Assembly (NCBI RefSeq): GCF_006874475.1
Contig: NZ_VIRM01000045.1
Span: forward strand, 1 to 64,000
Reading direction: 5' to 3'
Length of the DNA: 64,000 nt
DNA from: Microbispora hainanensis
GTDB lineage: Bacteria; Actinomycetota; Actinomycetes; Streptosporangiales; Streptosporangiaceae
The notes below the pieces were generated by a model. The model was given only the letters and a program-made list of their open reading frames with translations. It searched no databases and was not told the origin of the DNA. This document shows positions 42,983-52,832 of the stretch, piece by piece. Numbering within the stretch: the first letter of the stretch is position 1; the number at the start of each line of letters is the position of its first letter. Both the position numbers and the translations under genes were made by a program.

Positions 42983-43681
42983 GTGGACGATCGTGATTCA
43001 CCGGCGGTGCGCCGCCGCGACCTGCTCGGCCTGTCCGCCGCCGCCCTCGCCGGAGCGGTGACCGTCACGACTCCCGCGGCGGCGGCCGCGCCTGAGGAGG
43101 AGGCGGAGGTGACTCCGCCTGAGGACCTCATGCGCGAGCACGGCGTGCTGAAGCGCCTCCTGCTCGTCTATCGGGAGGGCATCCGGCGGGTCGAGGGCGG
43201 CGAGCGGGCTCCCGCGCAGCCGCTGAACGCCGCCGCCCGCATCATCCGCGGCTTCATCGAGGACTACCACGAGCACCTGGAGGAGAAGTACGTCTTCCCC
43301 CGGCTGCGCGAGGCCGGCATGCTCACCGGCACCGTCTCGGTCCTGTTGCTGCACCACCGCCGAGGACGCGCGCTGACCGGGCGCATTCTCACTGCCACCG
43401 AGCATTCCAGGGGGGCAAGGGCCGCCCACACCCTGGTCGCCGACATGGCGGCGTTCGTCCGCATGTACGAGCCGCACGAGGCGCGGGAGGACACGGTGGT
43501 GTTCCCCGCCTTCCGTGAGGTCGTCCCCGCCAAGGAGTTCCTCCGCCTGGCCGAGGTCTTCGAGGACGAAGAGCACCGGCGTTTCGGGCCGCGCGGCTTC
43601 GAAGGCGTGGTCGGCCAGGTCGCCGACATCGAGAAGGCGCTCGGCATCTACGACCTGTCCCGCTTCACTCCCACCGAGTGA
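42983..43681 (+). CDS. Tat-exported hemerythrin-domain protein
   Basis: About 232 aa. N-terminal twin-arginine signal VRRRDLLGLSAAALAGAV with an AAAA cleavage region. The hemerythrin four-helix domain has LMREHGVLKR, DYHEHLEEKYVFPRL, LLLHHRRGR and YEPHEAREDTVVFPAF, providing the His/Glu diiron ligands. It may bind oxygen, NO or peroxide outside the membrane, with a folded cofactor exported by Tat. GTG at 42983 preceded by GGAGA; earlier in-frame starts would place the RR motif too far inside. Confidence 0.82.
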   Translation: MDDRDSPAVRRRDLLGLSAAALAGAVTVTTPAAAAAPEEEAEVTPPEDLMREHGVLKRLLLVYREGIRRVEGGERAPAQPLNAAARIIRGFIEDYHEHLEEKYVFPRLREAGMLTGTVSVLLLHHRRGRALTGRILTATEHSRGARAAHTLVADMAAFVRMYEPHEAREDTVVFPAFREVVPAKEFLRLAEVFEDEEHRRFGPRGFEGVVGQVADIEKALGIYDLSRFTPTE

Positions 43682-43751
43682 CGGGCGGACCTCGACCGGC
43701 TCGTCGGCGGCGCTCGGTGGCATGCGCCCGCCTCCTGACATGACCGGCTCG

Positions 43752-44714
43752 TCAGCCGGGGCGGCGGAGGGTGCTGCGCACGGCCAGGCCGCCGAGGGCC
43801 GCCGACGCGAGCGTCAGGATGCCCGCCTCGGTCCACTGGAAGCGCCAGAACCTGGCCGGCGGATGGTAGTAGACCGCGTACCGGTAGCCCTTGCCGAACA
43901 GGCACGCCTGCCACGCCTCGGTGTTCCTGTTGCTCTGCCCCGCGTCCACCCGGCGGGGGCACCCGCTGTCCGACGGGTCGGCGACCTCCCTTCCCGACGG
44001 CTCCACCCAGGCGGCGCTCACCAGCCGGGCGTCCTGGTCGTCCAGCACCACACTGCCGGACAGCTCGGTGCGCGCCGGCTCGGCGTAGTAGTCGCTCAGC
44101 CGGAACAGGGTGAACATCGTCACCGCCACCCCGGCCACGACCAGCGCCATCGCGGGCAGCGTACGCCGGAACAGGGTGCCGGCCGCCGTGCCCAGCGCGA
44201 ACGCGTACAGCCACCACGCCGCCGGATCCACCCCGACCATGTTGAACACGCCGATGTTGCCGAACGTGGAGTCGGCCCCCGATCTGAACACCGGCCGCCA
44301 CAGGCTGACCATGAGCGACAGCAACAGACCGCCCGCCACGACCGCCGCGCCCAGGATCGACAGCTTGACCGCCAGCCACCGCCCCACCGGAACGGACTGG
44401 GTCCAGGCCAGGCGGTGGGTGCCGCGCTCGTACTCCCGGCCGAGCAGCGGCGCGCCCCAGAACGCCCCGATCAGCGCGGGGGCCACCAGCGGCATCCAGC
44501 CGAACACCGAGTAGACCGCGTCATAGCGGCGCCCCAGCGCCGCCGCCAGGTCGCCGCAGGCAACGGCGGGCCCGGGGCAGCCGGGCGGGGCGTGCTCGGA
44601 CATGTACCGGATCGCCTCCACGGCCGACCCCAGCAGCAGCATCCCGAGCAGCGCGAGGAAGGCCGCCGTCACGAGGATCTGCGCCCGGTGCTGGCGCCAG
44701 GTCACCCAGATCAC
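43752..44714 (-). CDS. ABC transporter permease (operon B)
   Basis: About 320 aa. Begins VIWVTWRQHRAQILVTAAFLAL, paralogous to the operon A permease. Shared features include FWGAPLLGREYERGTHRLAWTQ (A: FWGAPLVTRELEAGTHLLVW), RTLPAMALVV and the C-terminal PARFWRFQWTEAGI (A: FERFWPFQWIETGI). About six helices and a large external loop. GTG overlaps the ATPase stop. Confidence 0.85.
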   Translation of the reverse strand: MIWVTWRQHRAQILVTAAFLALLGMLLLGSAVEAIRYMSEHAPPGCPGPAVACGDLAAALGRRYDAVYSVFGWMPLVAPALIGAFWGAPLLGREYERGTHRLAWTQSVPVGRWLAVKLSILGAAVVAGGLLLSLMVSLWRPVFRSGADSTFGNIGVFNMVGVDPAAWWLYAFALGTAAGTLFRRTLPAMALVVAGVAVTMFTLFRLSDYYAEPARTELSGSVVLDDQDARLVSAAWVEPSGREVADPSDSGCPRRVDAGQSNRNTEAWQACLFGKGYRYAVYYHPPARFWRFQWTEAGILTLASAALGGLAVRSTLRRPG

Positions 44715-45556
44715 GCGCCCACCCCCGTCAGCTTGGGCAGCGCCGCCGAATCGGGGCTGCGCAGGTAGCCCATGACGAGCTCCTCCAGCCCGGGGCTGCG
44801 CGCCTGCCAGCGGGGATCGAGCGGGGGCGCGCCCCTGACCAGCATGCCGACCTGCCTGCCGGTGCGGCTCGCGCTCACCACCTGCGCTCCCGCGATGGGC
44901 GCGTCGTCCGGACCCGTGACCACGAGATGCCCGTCGAGCAGTTCCTCGATGTCGCCGCTGACCTGCAGCCGGCCCGCGTTGAGCACGACCAGCCAGTCGC
45001 ACGTCTCCTCCAGGTCGGAGACGACGTGCGAGGACAGCAGCACGGTCAGCCGCCGCTCGGCCACCTCTGCCATGATCGAACGCATCACGTCGTGACGGGC
45101 GAGGGGGTCGAGGTTCGCCAGCGGCTCGTCCAGCATGAGCAGATCGGGCAGACCGGCCAGCGCCAGGGTGACCGCCACCTGCGCCTGCTGGCCGCCCGAC
45201 AGCCTGCCCACCTTCCGCCGCAGCGGGATGCCCAGCGCGGCGAGCCGGTCGGCGGCTGCGGCGTCGTCCCAGCGCCGGTTCATGCGGCGGCCGAAGGCGA
45301 GCATCTCGGCGACGGTGAAGCTCTCGTACAGCGGCTTGTCCTGCGCCACGAACGCCGCCTCGCCGGCCACGCGGACGCTCCCCAGGGCGGGCCGCAGCAG
45401 GCCAACAGCCGCGTGCATGAGCGTGGTCTTGCCCGCGCCGTTGGGCCCGACGAGCGCCGCCACGCGTCCCGTGGGCAGGGACAGCGAGCAGTCGCGCAAC
45501 ACCCACGTACGGCGATAGCGAACCCCGAGCCCGGTGGCCTCCAGCGCGGCGCTCAT
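44711..45556 (-). CDS. ABC transporter ATP-binding protein (operon B)
   Basis: 281 aa. Walker A GPNGAGKTT, Q-loop VAQDKPL, signature RLSGGQQAQV, Walker B LLMLDEPLANLD, H-loop SSHVV. Same subfamily and C-terminal extension as the operon A ATPase. ATG overlaps the GntR stop. Confidence 0.92.
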   Translation of the reverse strand: MSAALEATGLGVRYRRTWVLRDCSLSLPTGRVAALVGPNGAGKTTLMHAAVGLLRPALGSVRVAGEAAFVAQDKPLYESFTVAEMLAFGRRMNRRWDDAAAADRLAALGIPLRRKVGRLSGGQQAQVAVTLALAGLPDLLMLDEPLANLDPLARHDVMRSIMAEVAERRLTVLLSSHVVSDLEETCDWLVVLNAGRLQVSGDIEELLDGHLVVTGPDDAPIAGAQVVSASRTGRQVGMLVRGAPPLDPRWQARSPGLEELVMGYLRSPDSAALPKLTGVGA

Positions 45557-45945
45557 GCCACGCCCTCCTTCGCGGCGTCGGCCAGGGCCACGGTGAACAG
45601 CGCCCGCAAGTCCTCCTGATCGAGCCCGGCCGCGCGGGCGTCGCGCACCCACGCCTCCAGATCGCGCCGCAGCCGCGTGTGCTCCGCGAGGGTCGCGCCC
45701 GCGATGCCCTGCCGGACGAACGTCCCCATCCCCGGCCGTCCCTCGACCAGCCCTTCGCGCTCCAGCTCCCGGTATGCCTTGAGCACGGTGTTGGGGTTGA
45801 TGGCCAGGCTCTCGACCACCTCACGAGCGGTCGGCAACTGGTCGCCGGGCCGCAGCACACCGAGCCGCAGCGCCTGTTTCACCTGGTGGACGAGCTGCAG
45901 GTAGGTCGACACCCCCGAGCCGCGATCCAGGTTGAACTCGATCAC
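45553..45945 (-). CDS. GntR-family (YtrA subfamily) regulator (operon B)
   Basis: 130 aa, same length as the operon A regulator, starting from the GTG at 45945. HTH SLAINPNTVLKAYRELEREG is nearly identical to operon A in the recognition helix, and the short C-terminal dimer domain ends ALADAAKEGVA. AAAGGG lies nine bases upstream. Probable autorepressor acting at the dyad directly upstream. Confidence 0.9.
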   Translation of the reverse strand: MIEFNLDRGSGVSTYLQLVHQVKQALRLGVLRPGDQLPTAREVVESLAINPNTVLKAYRELEREGLVEGRPGMGTFVRQGIAGATLAEHTRLRRDLEAWVRDARAAGLDQEDLRALFTVALADAAKEGVA

Positions 45946-45954
45946 GCTCAATCG

Positions 45955-45982
45955 CCCTTTCCCTATTTGAATAGTGAAAGGG
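45955..45982. promoter_or_regulatory. Dyad operator upstream of GntR-ABC operon B
   Basis: CCCTTTCCCTAT and ATAGTGAAAGGG form 12-bp arms with 11/12 symmetry around TTGA. It covers the ribosome-binding region ten bases from the start. Sequence differs from the operon A dyad although the recognition helices are almost the same. Confidence 0.65.
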
Positions 45983-46060
45983 TGGTGGACTCGTCCGCTC
46001 GTTGTCAACCTGGTCGCCGGGATCCGAGGGCAGGACGCGCGGCTCGTCAGGCCTCGCTCG

Positions 46061-47301
<1,241 letters not shown>

Positions 47302-47305
<4 letters not shown>

Positions 47306-47721
47306 AGCTCCGGCTCGGCCTGCCACTCGTCGATCGGGCGCACGTCCACATACCAGTCGCGGGCCGTCGCGCCCTCGGGATGGGGGGTGTTCGCCAGGCG
47401 CGCGGCGATCTGCGTGGCCCGGTCGAAGCTGTCGCACTCGACGATCGTGTAGCCGGCCAGGACCTCCTCGGTCTCGGCGTACGGGCCGTCGGTGACGACG
47501 GGAACGCCCTCACGCAGCCGGATCCTGCGGGCGTGGACGGGGGCGGTCAGGCCCTGGGCGTCGACGAACTCCCCCGACTTCACCAGCTCCTCGTTCCACT
47601 CGCCCATGAACGCGTGCATGGCCGCGGCCTCCTCGGCCGACCAGGCGGGCCCGTCGCCCGGCCGTCCCGACAGGGCGTCGTAGTCCTGCTGCGAGCCGTA
47701 CAGCATGATCATGTATTTCAC
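47302..47721 (-). CDS. YCII-related DGPF-domain protein (module 2)
   Basis: 139 aa, MIMLYGSQQDYDAL at the start and VVTDGPYAETEEVLAGYTIV as the DGPF/DGPY signature, ending RPIDEWQ. The GTG at 47721 has GGAGAGGAG upstream; in-frame starts further upstream cross the promoter element. Coupled to the ECF42 gene by GTGA overlap. Confidence 0.9.
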
Positions 47722-47770
47722 GATTCGCTCCTCTCCGGCGGGCGTCCTCCGCACCGCTTCGTCAGGGACG

Positions 47771-47796
47771 TCGAAGCCGGCCCCCGGATCCGGACA
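47771..47796 (-). promoter_or_regulatory. Candidate ECF42-type promoter for module 2
   Basis: TGTCCG (47796-47791 on the minus strand), 17 nt, CGA (47773-47771), 50 nt before the DGPF start. Same geometry as the elements before modules 1 and 3, with a shared GATCCGGGGG-like spacer. Confidence 0.6.
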
Positions 47797-47986
47797 CACC
47801 CTCGGGCGGAAAGATGTCCGGCCACTGTGCCGGAGCGTCCGCGGGCCCTGTCAAGGCAGGGAGCACGGAGAAAGTTTCACATGGGAGTGCCGGGGACGTG
47901 CCTCCGATCAGCGCGTACGTCCCCGCCGATCGGTACGCGGAGGCCGGCCGTGGCGTGCCCGGCTCCTGTTGATCAGTGTGTGCGGC

Positions 47987-49567
47987 ATGAGGCAGCGGGC
48001 AGGCGTAGGTGCAGGCGCATCGCGGATCGCGGCCGTCGTGGCCGGTGTGGCCGTCGTGGCATCCATGCTCCCCGCGCCTCCGTCGGCGGCGGCGGCGGCG
48101 AGCGCGGCGGCTGGTGCTGGTGCTGGTGCGGTGGGCTTCTCGTGGGACCGGTATCCGCAGGAGCCGCTCCGGCATCCGCCCCGGCCGCCGGGGCGCGACC
48201 TGCGCTGGGGCGACTGCGCGGGGGTCGGCGACCCCGCCCTGCGCTGCGCCGAGGTCACCGTGCCGCTCGACCACCGCCGTCCCCACGGCCGGACGATCAC
48301 GATCGCGATCTCCCGGCTGCCCGCGACCGACCCCGCTCGGCGGCGCGGCGTGCTGCTCACCACCGGCGGCGGCCCCGGCGGGCCGGGCGTGCCGCTGCCG
48401 TCGACCCTGGCGCCCCTGCTGTCCCCCGAGGTGCGGGCGCGCTACGACCTGATCGGCTTCGACATGCGGTTCGTCGAACGGAGCACGCCCATCGGCTGCG
48501 GCCAGGACGTGGAGGAGGCCGGCGGCTACTGGGTCCGCACCGCCACCCCGGCCAGCCTTCCGGCCGACGCGGCCGAGGCCCGCGCGTACGCCCGCGACTG
48601 CATGCGCGCCGCCGGGTGGGCCCTGCCGCACGCCACCACGGCGAACGCCGCCAGGGACATGGACGTCATCCGGGCCGCGCTCGGCGAGGAGAAGATCTCC
48701 TACCTCGGCGGCTCGTACGCGGGGATGCTCGGGGCGGTCTACGCCGTCCTGTTCCCCGGCAGGGTGGACAGGTTCGTGCTCGACAGCCCCGTCGACCCGA
48801 ACACCGCATGGCGGCCGTACGAGCTCGCGCGCACCCCGGCGTTCGAGGCCGGCACGGCGGCCTTCGCCGCCTGGACGGCCGAACGCGACGCCACGTTCGG
48901 CCTCGGCGGCACGGCCCAGGAGGTCACCGGCGCCGTCTCGGGGCTGATCCGGCGCGCCGCGACGGCCCCGATCGTCGTCGCGGGCCACGCCTGGACGCCG
49001 GACGAGCTGGGGACGCTGCTCGTCGCCGGGATCTACGACGAACGCACCTTCGGGCTGGTCGCCGCGGCGTTCGCCGACATCGCCGCCGGGCGGGAGCCCT
49101 TCGTGCCGTTCCCCGTCCGGCCGCTGCCGCCCGCGGGTGTGCCCGGCGTCCCGGCCGACAACCACACGGCGACCAACATCGCCTACCGGTGCGGCGACGG
49201 CCCCTGGCCGCGTGGTCTCGGCGACTACCGGCGTGACCTCGCCTCCTACAGCGTCCGATATCCGCTGTTCGGCCCGGCCAACGCCAACATCACCCCGTGC
49301 GCCTTCTGGCCCCGGATCGAGGACGAGCCGGTGCGCCTGCCGGCCCGCCGGGCGCCCGGGGTCCTGGTGACCGCCGCGCTGCGGGACGTCGCGGTGCCGA
49401 TGGCCAACAGCCGCGCCGTGGCGGCGGGCATCCCCGGCTCGCGGCTGGTGACGATCGACGCGCACACCCACGCGCCCTACCCAGCTTTCGGCGACGCCTG
49501 CCTCAACGGCCAGGCCGACGCGTTCCTCACCACCGGCACGCTCCCGCCCGCCGGCGTCGCCTGCTGA
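47987..49567 (+). CDS. Secreted tripeptidyl-aminopeptidase-like alpha/beta hydrolase
   Basis: About 526 aa. Signal peptide (RIAAVVAGVAVVASMLPAPP, Ala-rich cleavage region), then an S33/TAP fold: VPLDHRRPHGRTITIAI, oxyanion TTGGGPGGPG, nucleophile LGGSYAGMLG, and the C-terminal TAP-like domain ending near DAHTHAPYP with the catalytic His. Removes N-terminal tripeptides or cleaves similar esters/amides outside the cell. Start context is weak; ATG 47987 chosen to begin the signal peptide. Confidence 0.85.
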   Translation: MRQRAGVGAGASRIAAVVAGVAVVASMLPAPPSAAAAASAAAGAGAGAVGFSWDRYPQEPLRHPPRPPGRDLRWGDCAGVGDPALRCAEVTVPLDHRRPHGRTITIAISRLPATDPARRRGVLLTTGGGPGGPGVPLPSTLAPLLSPEVRARYDLIGFDMRFVERSTPIGCGQDVEEAGGYWVRTATPASLPADAAEARAYARDCMRAAGWALPHATTANAARDMDVIRAALGEEKISYLGGSYAGMLGAVYAVLFPGRVDRFVLDSPVDPNTAWRPYELARTPAFEAGTAAFAAWTAERDATFGLGGTAQEVTGAVSGLIRRAATAPIVVAGHAWTPDELGTLLVAGIYDERTFGLVAAAFADIAAGREPFVPFPVRPLPPAGVPGVPADNHTATNIAYRCGDGPWPRGLGDYRRDLASYSVRYPLFGPANANITPCAFWPRIEDEPVRLPARRAPGVLVTAALRDVAVPMANSRAVAAGIPGSRLVTIDAHTHAPYPAFGDACLNGQADAFLTTGTLPPAGVAC

Positions 49568-49609
49568 CCCCCACCGGCTCCGGCCGCCCCGGGGAAATAG
49601 GCTGACATC

Positions 49610-49789
49610 GTGCAACGCCGCAAGCGGACGTACTTGATCATGATGGCCACGTGTCTCATGCTGTTCGTCCTGGCCGGAACGGTCGTGCGGGAGATCTCGC
49701 CCGTGGCCGCCCTGGTGATGTTCGCGGTCGCGCTGGTGATCCCGCCGTTCGCCGTCATCATCGGCAACCGGAACAACCGGCGCGAGTGA
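49610..49789 (+). CDS. DUF3099-like small membrane protein
   Basis: 59 aa starting at GTG 49610: RRKRTYLIMMATCLMLFVLA, then VAALVMFAVALVIPPFAVII and GNRNNRRE. Two membrane helices with a basic N-terminus, matching short actinobacterial DUF3099 proteins. Located 42 bp after the TAP-like gene. Function unknown. Confidence 0.7.
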   Translation: MQRRKRTYLIMMATCLMLFVLAGTVVREISPVAALVMFAVALVIPPFAVIIGNRNNRRE

Positions 49790-49802
49790 ATCAGCGAGTG
49801 AA

Positions 49803-50681
49803 TCAGCGGGTGAGCAGGGCGCGCAGGGCTCCGGCGACCCCCGCCGGGTCCTCCTCGGCCATGAAGTGCCCGCTCGCGACCGTCATGTGCACCAGGTCGG
49901 GGGCCCAGGCGCCCCACAGCGCCCCGGCGTCGTAGCCGAGGGCGGCCCCCCAGTCCTGCTGGAGCACGGTCACCGGCATCCGCAGCCGGCTGCCCGCCTC
50001 CCGGTCCGCCCGGTCGTGGTCCACGTCGATCCCCGCCGACGCGCGATAGTCCGCCACGATCGAGGGCACCGCCGTACGGCAGGCGTCCAGATAGGCGGCG
50101 CGTACGCCGGCGGGGATCGCCGTACGGTCGAGGGTCCAGCCGTCGAGGAAGTGGCCGAAGAAGGCGTCGGCGCTCGCGCCGATCAGCCGCTCGGGCAGGC
50201 CGGGCGGCTGGGTCATCAGGTAGAGGTGGAAGCCGACGGCGGCGCCCGCGCCGTGCATCACCTCCCACATGTCCAGCGTCGGCAGCACGTCGAGGCAGGC
50301 CAGGTGGCTGATCGCGGCCGGGTGGTCGAGCCCGGCGCGGAAGGCGACCAGCGCGCCGCGGTCGTGCCCGGCCAGCGCGAACCGCTCGTGGCCGAGCGCC
50401 CGTGCCAGGGCGACGACGTCGGCGGCCATCGTGCGCTTGGAATAGGTGTCATGCCCGGCCTCGGCCGGTTTGTCGCTGTCGCCGTAGCCGCGCAGGTCGG
50501 GACAGATCACGGTGTGGTCGGCGGCCAGGTCTGCGGCGACGTGCCGCCACATCAGGTGGGTCTGGGGGAAGCCGTGCAGCAGCACGATCGGGCTCCCCGA
50601 CCCGGCGACGGCCGCGTTCAGCGACACGCCGCCGGCGACCGGCACGCGGAGGTAGTCGAAACCGGGAAGGACAGGCGCCAT
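49803..50681 (-). CDS. Alpha/beta-hydrolase, haloacetate-dehalogenase-like
   Basis: 292 aa. HGFPQTHLMWRHVA oxyanion region, CPDLRGYGDSDKP, nucleophilic Asp in LAGHDRGALVA, and His in VASGHFMAEEDP. The DRGA motif with Asp, rather than Ser, places it with fluoroacetate dehalogenases and epoxide hydrolases. GGGAG lies seven bases before the ATG. Divergent from the SARP gene with a 113-bp spacer, suggesting local regulation. Confidence 0.88.
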   Translation of the reverse strand: MAPVLPGFDYLRVPVAGGVSLNAAVAGSGSPIVLLHGFPQTHLMWRHVAADLAADHTVICPDLRGYGDSDKPAEAGHDTYSKRTMAADVVALARALGHERFALAGHDRGALVAFRAGLDHPAAISHLACLDVLPTLDMWEVMHGAGAAVGFHLYLMTQPPGLPERLIGASADAFFGHFLDGWTLDRTAIPAGVRAAYLDACRTAVPSIVADYRASAGIDVDHDRADREAGSRLRMPVTVLQQDWGAALGYDAGALWGAWAPDLVHMTVASGHFMAEEDPAGVAGALRALLTR

Positions 50682-50794
50682 GACGCGCTCCCTTTCTGCG
50701 TTGGGATCGGATGTGTCCCCAGGCTGCCGGGCGTGAATGAGCATCCGGTCAGCGCGCTACCGTGACAGGTGCCGTGACCTGGAGGGGGCCGCAG

Positions 50795-52822
50795 GTGGGG
50801 ATCGCGTTCGGAGTGCTCGGGCCGGTGACGGCCTGGGACGGCACCGGCCACGCGATCGCGCTGAAGGGGCCGCGGCACCGCGCGGTGCTGGCCCGGCTGA
50901 TCGTCGCCCGCGGCCGCGTCGTCCCGGTCACCCGCCTGATCGACGACCTGTGGGACGAGCCCCCGGCGGGCGCGGCCGGGGCCGTACGGACGTTCGTGGC
51001 GGCGCTGCGCCGCGCGCTGGAGCCCGCCCGGCCGCCCCGCACCCCCGCGCGGCTGCTGGTCACCGAGGGACCGGGGTACGCGCTGCGGGCCGCCCCGGAC
51101 GGAGTGGACGCCTGGCGCTTCGAACAGGCGGTGACCGGCGCCGCGGACCTGCCCCCCGAAGACGCGCTCGCCCGGCTGGAGGAGGCGCTGGGGTGGTGGC
51201 GCGGCCCCGCCTACGCGGAGTTCGCCGACCAGGACTGGGCCTGTGCCGAACGCTCCCGCCTGGGCGAGCTGCGGCTGCACGCGGTCGAACGGCACGCGCA
51301 GACGCGCCTCGACTCGGGGCGGGCGGCCGAGGCGGTGCCCGACCTGGACGCGCACGCGGCCGGGCACCCGTGGCGGGAGGAGGCATGGCGGTTGCTGGCG
51401 CTCGCGCTGTATCGCAGCGGGCGGCAGGGCGACGCGCTCGCCGTGCTGCGCCGGGCGCGGGCGCTGCTCGTGGACGAGCTGGGCGTGGACCCGGGCCCGG
51501 GGCTGCGCCGCCTGGAGACCGACATCCTGCGCCAGGCCGATCATCTCGACCTCCCGGCGGGCGGCGCGGCCGTACGGGTGTGGGCCCAGGCCACCGCCGC
51601 CTACGACCGCGCGGTCGCCTCCGGGGCGAAGGCCCGCCTGGAGTCCACGGCGGGACTGCTGCGCGACCTCGCCACGACCGGGGGCGGTGGCCTGCGGGCG
51701 GCGCGAGAGCACCGCGTGGCCGCCGTCGAGGCGGCCGAGGAACTCGGCGACGCGGAGCTGACCGCACGGGTGATCGGCGCCTTCGACGTCCCGGCCATCT
51801 GGACCCGGTCCGACGACCCCGCGCAGGCGGCGCGCATCGTGGCGGCGGCCGGGCGCACGCTGGCCGCCCTCGCCCCCAACCCCGAAGCTGCAGGTCCCGA
51901 GGCGGCCCGGGCCCGCCTGCTGGCCACGATCGCGCTGGAGTCGCGCGGCGACCGCTCCGGCGACGGGCCGCGGGCGGCGCGGCAGGCCGAGGAGATCGCC
52001 CGCCGTCTCAACGACCCCGCACTGCTGGCGTTCGCGTTGAGCGGGGTGTTCATGCAGACCTTCCACCGGACGGGCCTGGCCGCCCGCCGCGACGAGATCG
52101 GCGCCGAGCTCGTGGACCTTTCCGCCCGGCACGGCCTGGTCACCTTCGAGGTCCTCGGGCATCTGGTCCGGATGCAGGCACGGTCGGCGCTCGCGGACTT
52201 CACGGCCGCCGACGCCCACGCCGCCGCCGCCGAACGCCTGGCCGTACGGCACGAGCGGCCCCTGGCGGGCGTGTTCACGGCGTGGTATCGGGCGCTTCGC
52301 CTGGACGCGACCGGCCGGGCGCCGCTGGAGGAGACCGAGGCCGCCTACCGGCTGGCCGCCGCTCTGCTGGACGGCGCCGGCATGCCGGGCGTGGAGCACG
52401 GCCTGCTGCCGCTCGCGCTGCTGTGCCTGCGCCTTCGGCACGGGCAGCCCCCGCCCGGCGCCGATCCCGCCGGTGAGCGCGTCGCCGAGCACATCGACTG
52501 GGGGCCGTACGCGCCGTGGGCCAGGCCCCTGGTGCTGCTGGCGCGCGACCGACGTGCCGGGGCGGCGGCGGCGCTGCGCGCCCTGCCCGAGCCTCCGCAC
52601 GACCTGCTGACGGAGGCCCTGTGGTGCCTCGCCGCCCGGGCGGCGCTCGCGCTGGGCGACCGCACGGCGATGGAACGCGCTCACGCCGCGCTGCTGCCCG
52701 CGGCGGGCGAACTGGCCGGGGCGGGCAGCGGCATGCTGACGCTCGGCCCGGTGGCCGCGCACCTGGACGACCTGTCCGCCGCGCTGCGCCGACCGCCAGG
52801 AGCCGCGCCCAGCGGGTCGTGA
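50795..52822 (+). CDS. SARP/BTAD-type transcriptional regulator
   Basis: About 675 aa. N-terminal OmpR-like winged helix (FGVLGPVTAWDG, LKGPRHRAVLARLIVARGRVV), BTAD domain (DAWRFEQAVTG through LVDELGVDPGPGLRRLETDIL), then a long helical TPR-like C-terminus of about 400 residues. No NB-ARC ATPase motif, so it is a mid-sized SARP. SARPs activate secondary-metabolite or stress genes. GTG at 50795 has GGAGGGGG upstream; GTG at 50762 is in frame. Confidence 0.88.
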   Translation: MGIAFGVLGPVTAWDGTGHAIALKGPRHRAVLARLIVARGRVVPVTRLIDDLWDEPPAGAAGAVRTFVAALRRALEPARPPRTPARLLVTEGPGYALRAAPDGVDAWRFEQAVTGAADLPPEDALARLEEALGWWRGPAYAEFADQDWACAERSRLGELRLHAVERHAQTRLDSGRAAEAVPDLDAHAAGHPWREEAWRLLALALYRSGRQGDALAVLRRARALLVDELGVDPGPGLRRLETDILRQADHLDLPAGGAAVRVWAQATAAYDRAVASGAKARLESTAGLLRDLATTGGGGLRAAREHRVAAVEAAEELGDAELTARVIGAFDVPAIWTRSDDPAQAARIVAAAGRTLAALAPNPEAAGPEAARARLLATIALESRGDRSGDGPRAARQAEEIARRLNDPALLAFALSGVFMQTFHRTGLAARRDEIGAELVDLSARHGLVTFEVLGHLVRMQARSALADFTAADAHAAAAERLAVRHERPLAGVFTAWYRALRLDATGRAPLEETEAAYRLAAALLDGAGMPGVEHGLLPLALLCLRLRHGQPPPGADPAGERVAEHIDWGPYAPWARPLVLLARDRRAGAAAALRALPEPPHDLLTEALWCLAARAALALGDRTAMERAHAALLPAAGELAGAGSGMLTLGPVAAHLDDLSAALRRPPGAAPSGS

Positions 52823-52832
52823 GCGCGCGTTG

